This document shows, one piece after another, positions 13,584 through 14,811 of a stretch of DNA of 14,811 bases; position 1 is the stretch's first letter, and every line of letters starts with the position of its first letter. The DNA comes from Gemmatimonadota bacterium (lineage in GTDB: Bacteria > Gemmatimonadota > Gemmatimonadetes > Gemmatimonadales > Gemmatimonadaceae). Location of the stretch: the NCBI GenBank assembly GCA_031127185.1, contig JARIET010000036.1, forward strand, positions 1 through 14,811, in the 5' to 3' direction. The position numbers and the translations under genes are program-made. The notes under the pieces were generated by a model. It was not told where the DNA came from, made no database searches, and was given only the letters and a program-made list of their open reading frames with translations.

Positions 13584-14811
13584 TTAATAGAAGAACTGAC
13601 CAAGCCTGAAGTGAACCATCCATTTCGGAGCGGGGTTGCCGCTCGCATCGATCCGGTCAAACCCGTACGCATAGTCGAGCCCAAGCGGGCCCAGCGGCGT
13701 CACGGCCGATCCCCCGATGCCGGCGCCACGAAAGAGCCGAGTCGGGTTGAACTCTCGAGGACGCGCCCAGATGTTGCCGGCTTCGAAGAACGCATTGAGG
13801 TAGAACTGTCCGCTCACACGCAAGCCAATCTCGGCTGTCGACGTGAAGTACGCGTTGCCGAACGACTGGCGCACGGCGTTGTTCGTGTTCGTCGCCGGGT
13901 TGAACCCGTTCGGCGTCACTGAGAACTCTGGGTAGCCGCGCAATGCTTCGCCGTACTGTACGCCACCCAGCGCAAACGACTGCGAACTGAAGAAGGGGCC
14001 TGGGTCGCCGAATACAAATCCAGACTTCTGCGACACGCCAGCCACGACTTTCATCCCACCACCTTCCTGAGCACCGCCGAGCGTCGCGAGAGTCGAGTAG
14101 GCCCGGAACTCCGTCGTGTACCGCTGAAACGATGCCGACCCGCCGAGCGGCCCACCGTTGAACTGGGCGCTCACGGTCTGGAGCACCCCATCCGTCGGGA
14201 ACGGGACCTCGATACGCGTGTCGCGCGTGATATCGGCGCCCAGGGTCGATCGCACGCACCCGGCGCACTGGTCCGACGTAACCGTGCCAAGGAATCCGAA
14301 GTCACCGTACCGTACCTTCTCCAGCCCATATGAAGTGAAGACGCGGGTGAAGCGCGCTCCGAATAGCGGGAACCCGACGCGGATGTTCGATCCCGTACGG
14401 GTCGTCTGGCCGAGGTCGGCAATGGTATAACGCGACTGCGTGCGGTATCCGACAACTGTGCCTGAAAACCGCGACTGCCGGATCGACGGATCGCTGTACG
14501 TCAGCTGGAAGTCATTGATGTACCGACCATACTGCCAATTCAGCGACCCCTTCTTGCACTTGCCGAACAGGTTGGGCTGGTCGAGGCCGATGAATCCTCC
14601 CACGCCCGTCCCCTGCCCCATTGACGCGCCAAAGCTCACATTGCCGGTGCGTTTTTCCTTGACCCGGAAGATGATGTCGACGTCGCCCTGCTCGTTTGCC
14701 TGGCGCGTTTCCGGCGGCGTGACCGGAGATTCGAAAAAGCCGAGGTTCCCGATACTCTGCCAACTGCGCACCAGGCGGTCCCGGCTGAACACGTCGCCCG
14801 GGATGATCACC
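13584..14811 (-). CDS. bamA: Outer membrane protein assembly factor BamA, C-terminal half (cut by right edge)
   Basis: BamA is the Omp85-family core of the machine that folds and inserts beta-barrel proteins into the outer membrane. The 408 visible residues begin inside the last POTRA domain (PGDVFSRDRLVRSW, then IGNLGFFE) and continue through the 16-strand barrel. The GTG at 14810 is an internal valine, not the start; the N-terminus and the other POTRA domains lie beyond the right edge. Seen: the POTRA5-to-barrel turn DIIFRVKEKRTGNVSFGAS, the LDQPNLFG and SDPSI turns, the lid-loop signature ALRGYPE (RGY at visible residues 291-293), and a C-terminal aromatic beta-signal ending LGQFFY. Three cysteines occur in the barrel (visible residues 85, 182 and 185). 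Neighbouring ompH and the lpx genes fit BamA rather than TamA. Confidence 0.93.
   Translation of the reverse strand, partial: VIIPGDVFSRDRLVRSWQSIGNLGFFESPVTPPETRQANEQGDVDIIFRVKEKRTGNVSFGASMGQGTGVGGFIGLDQPNLFGKCKKGSLNWQYGRYINDFQLTYSDPSIRQSRFSGTVVGYRTQSRYTIADLGQTTRTGSNIRVGFPLFGARFTRVFTSYGLEKVRYGDFGFLGTVTSDQCAGCVRSTLGADITRDTRIEVPFPTDGVLQTVSAQFNGGPLGGSASFQRYTTEFRAYSTLATLGGAQEGGGMKVVAGVSQKSGFVFGDPGPFFSSQSFALGGVQYGEALRGYPEFSVTPNGFNPATNTNNAVRQSFGNAYFTSTAEIGLRVSGQFYLNAFFEAGNIWARPREFNPTRLFRGAGIGGSAVTPLGPLGLDYAYGFDRIDASGNPAPKWMVHFRLGQFFY

Noticed and set aside
1..14811. A hidden mobile element, CRISPR array, defence system, tRNA or secretion locus
   Set aside because: Every stretch is accounted for by recognised minus-strand housekeeping genes with gaps of at most 50 bases; no spaced direct repeats, transposase motifs or RNA gene signatures were seen.

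Overview
The window is one strand-biased block of housekeeping genes. All fourteen protein genes read on the minus strand, so transcription runs from the right edge to the left edge, and no stretch longer than 50 bases lies between genes. The DNA is GC-rich. LpxC is fused to FabZ, BshC (bacillithiol synthesis) is present, and the gene order is bamA-ompH-lpxD-lpxC/fabZ-lpxA-Gfo/Idh-lpxB-DUF374-lpxK. Together these point to a Gram-negative of the Bacteroidota/Gemmatimonadota side, and the high GC favours Gemmatimonadota. That assignment is inference from gene content, because there is no rRNA here.

Right to left (5' to 3' on the minus strand), the order is as follows. The C-terminal half of BamA (outer-membrane beta-barrel assembly) is cut by the right edge. 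Then come OmpH/Skp (periplasmic chaperone), LpxD, the LpxC-FabZ fusion, LpxA, a Gfo/Idh/MocA oxidoreductase, LpxB, a DUF374 acyltransferase of the LpxJ type, and LpxK. From LpxD to LpxK every junction overlaps by 4 or 8 bases, so this part is almost certainly one translationally coupled lipid A unit. A 40-base gap carrying a perfect inverted repeat separates it from a glutamate dehydrogenase gene. RlmH (23S rRNA pseudouridine methylase), BshC, MurJ (lipid II flippase) and the N-terminal 270 residues of UvrC follow; UvrC is cut by the left edge.

Functionally the right two thirds make and place the outer membrane. BamA and OmpH deliver beta-barrel proteins. LpxA, LpxC, LpxD, LpxB and LpxK build the lipid A core. 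FabZ supplies the acyl chains, and the DUF374 enzyme probably adds a secondary chain. Missing from the window are any UDP-2,3-diacylglucosamine hydrolase (LpxH, LpxI or LpxG), the Kdo transferase WaaA, and LpxL/LpxM. The Gfo/Idh protein occupies the place next to lpxB where other phyla often carry lpxI plus a Gfo/Idh gene. The left third is a looser run of unrelated housekeeping functions that includes murJ for peptidoglycan export.

I see no mobile element, CRISPR array, RNA gene or foreign-looking island, and no convincing new system. The points worth following are variations inside known families: the lipid A branch (Gfo/Idh, DUF374, shortened LpxK), a long tail on OmpH with a C7 tract, substituted residues in MurJ and RlmH, and cysteines in BamA.
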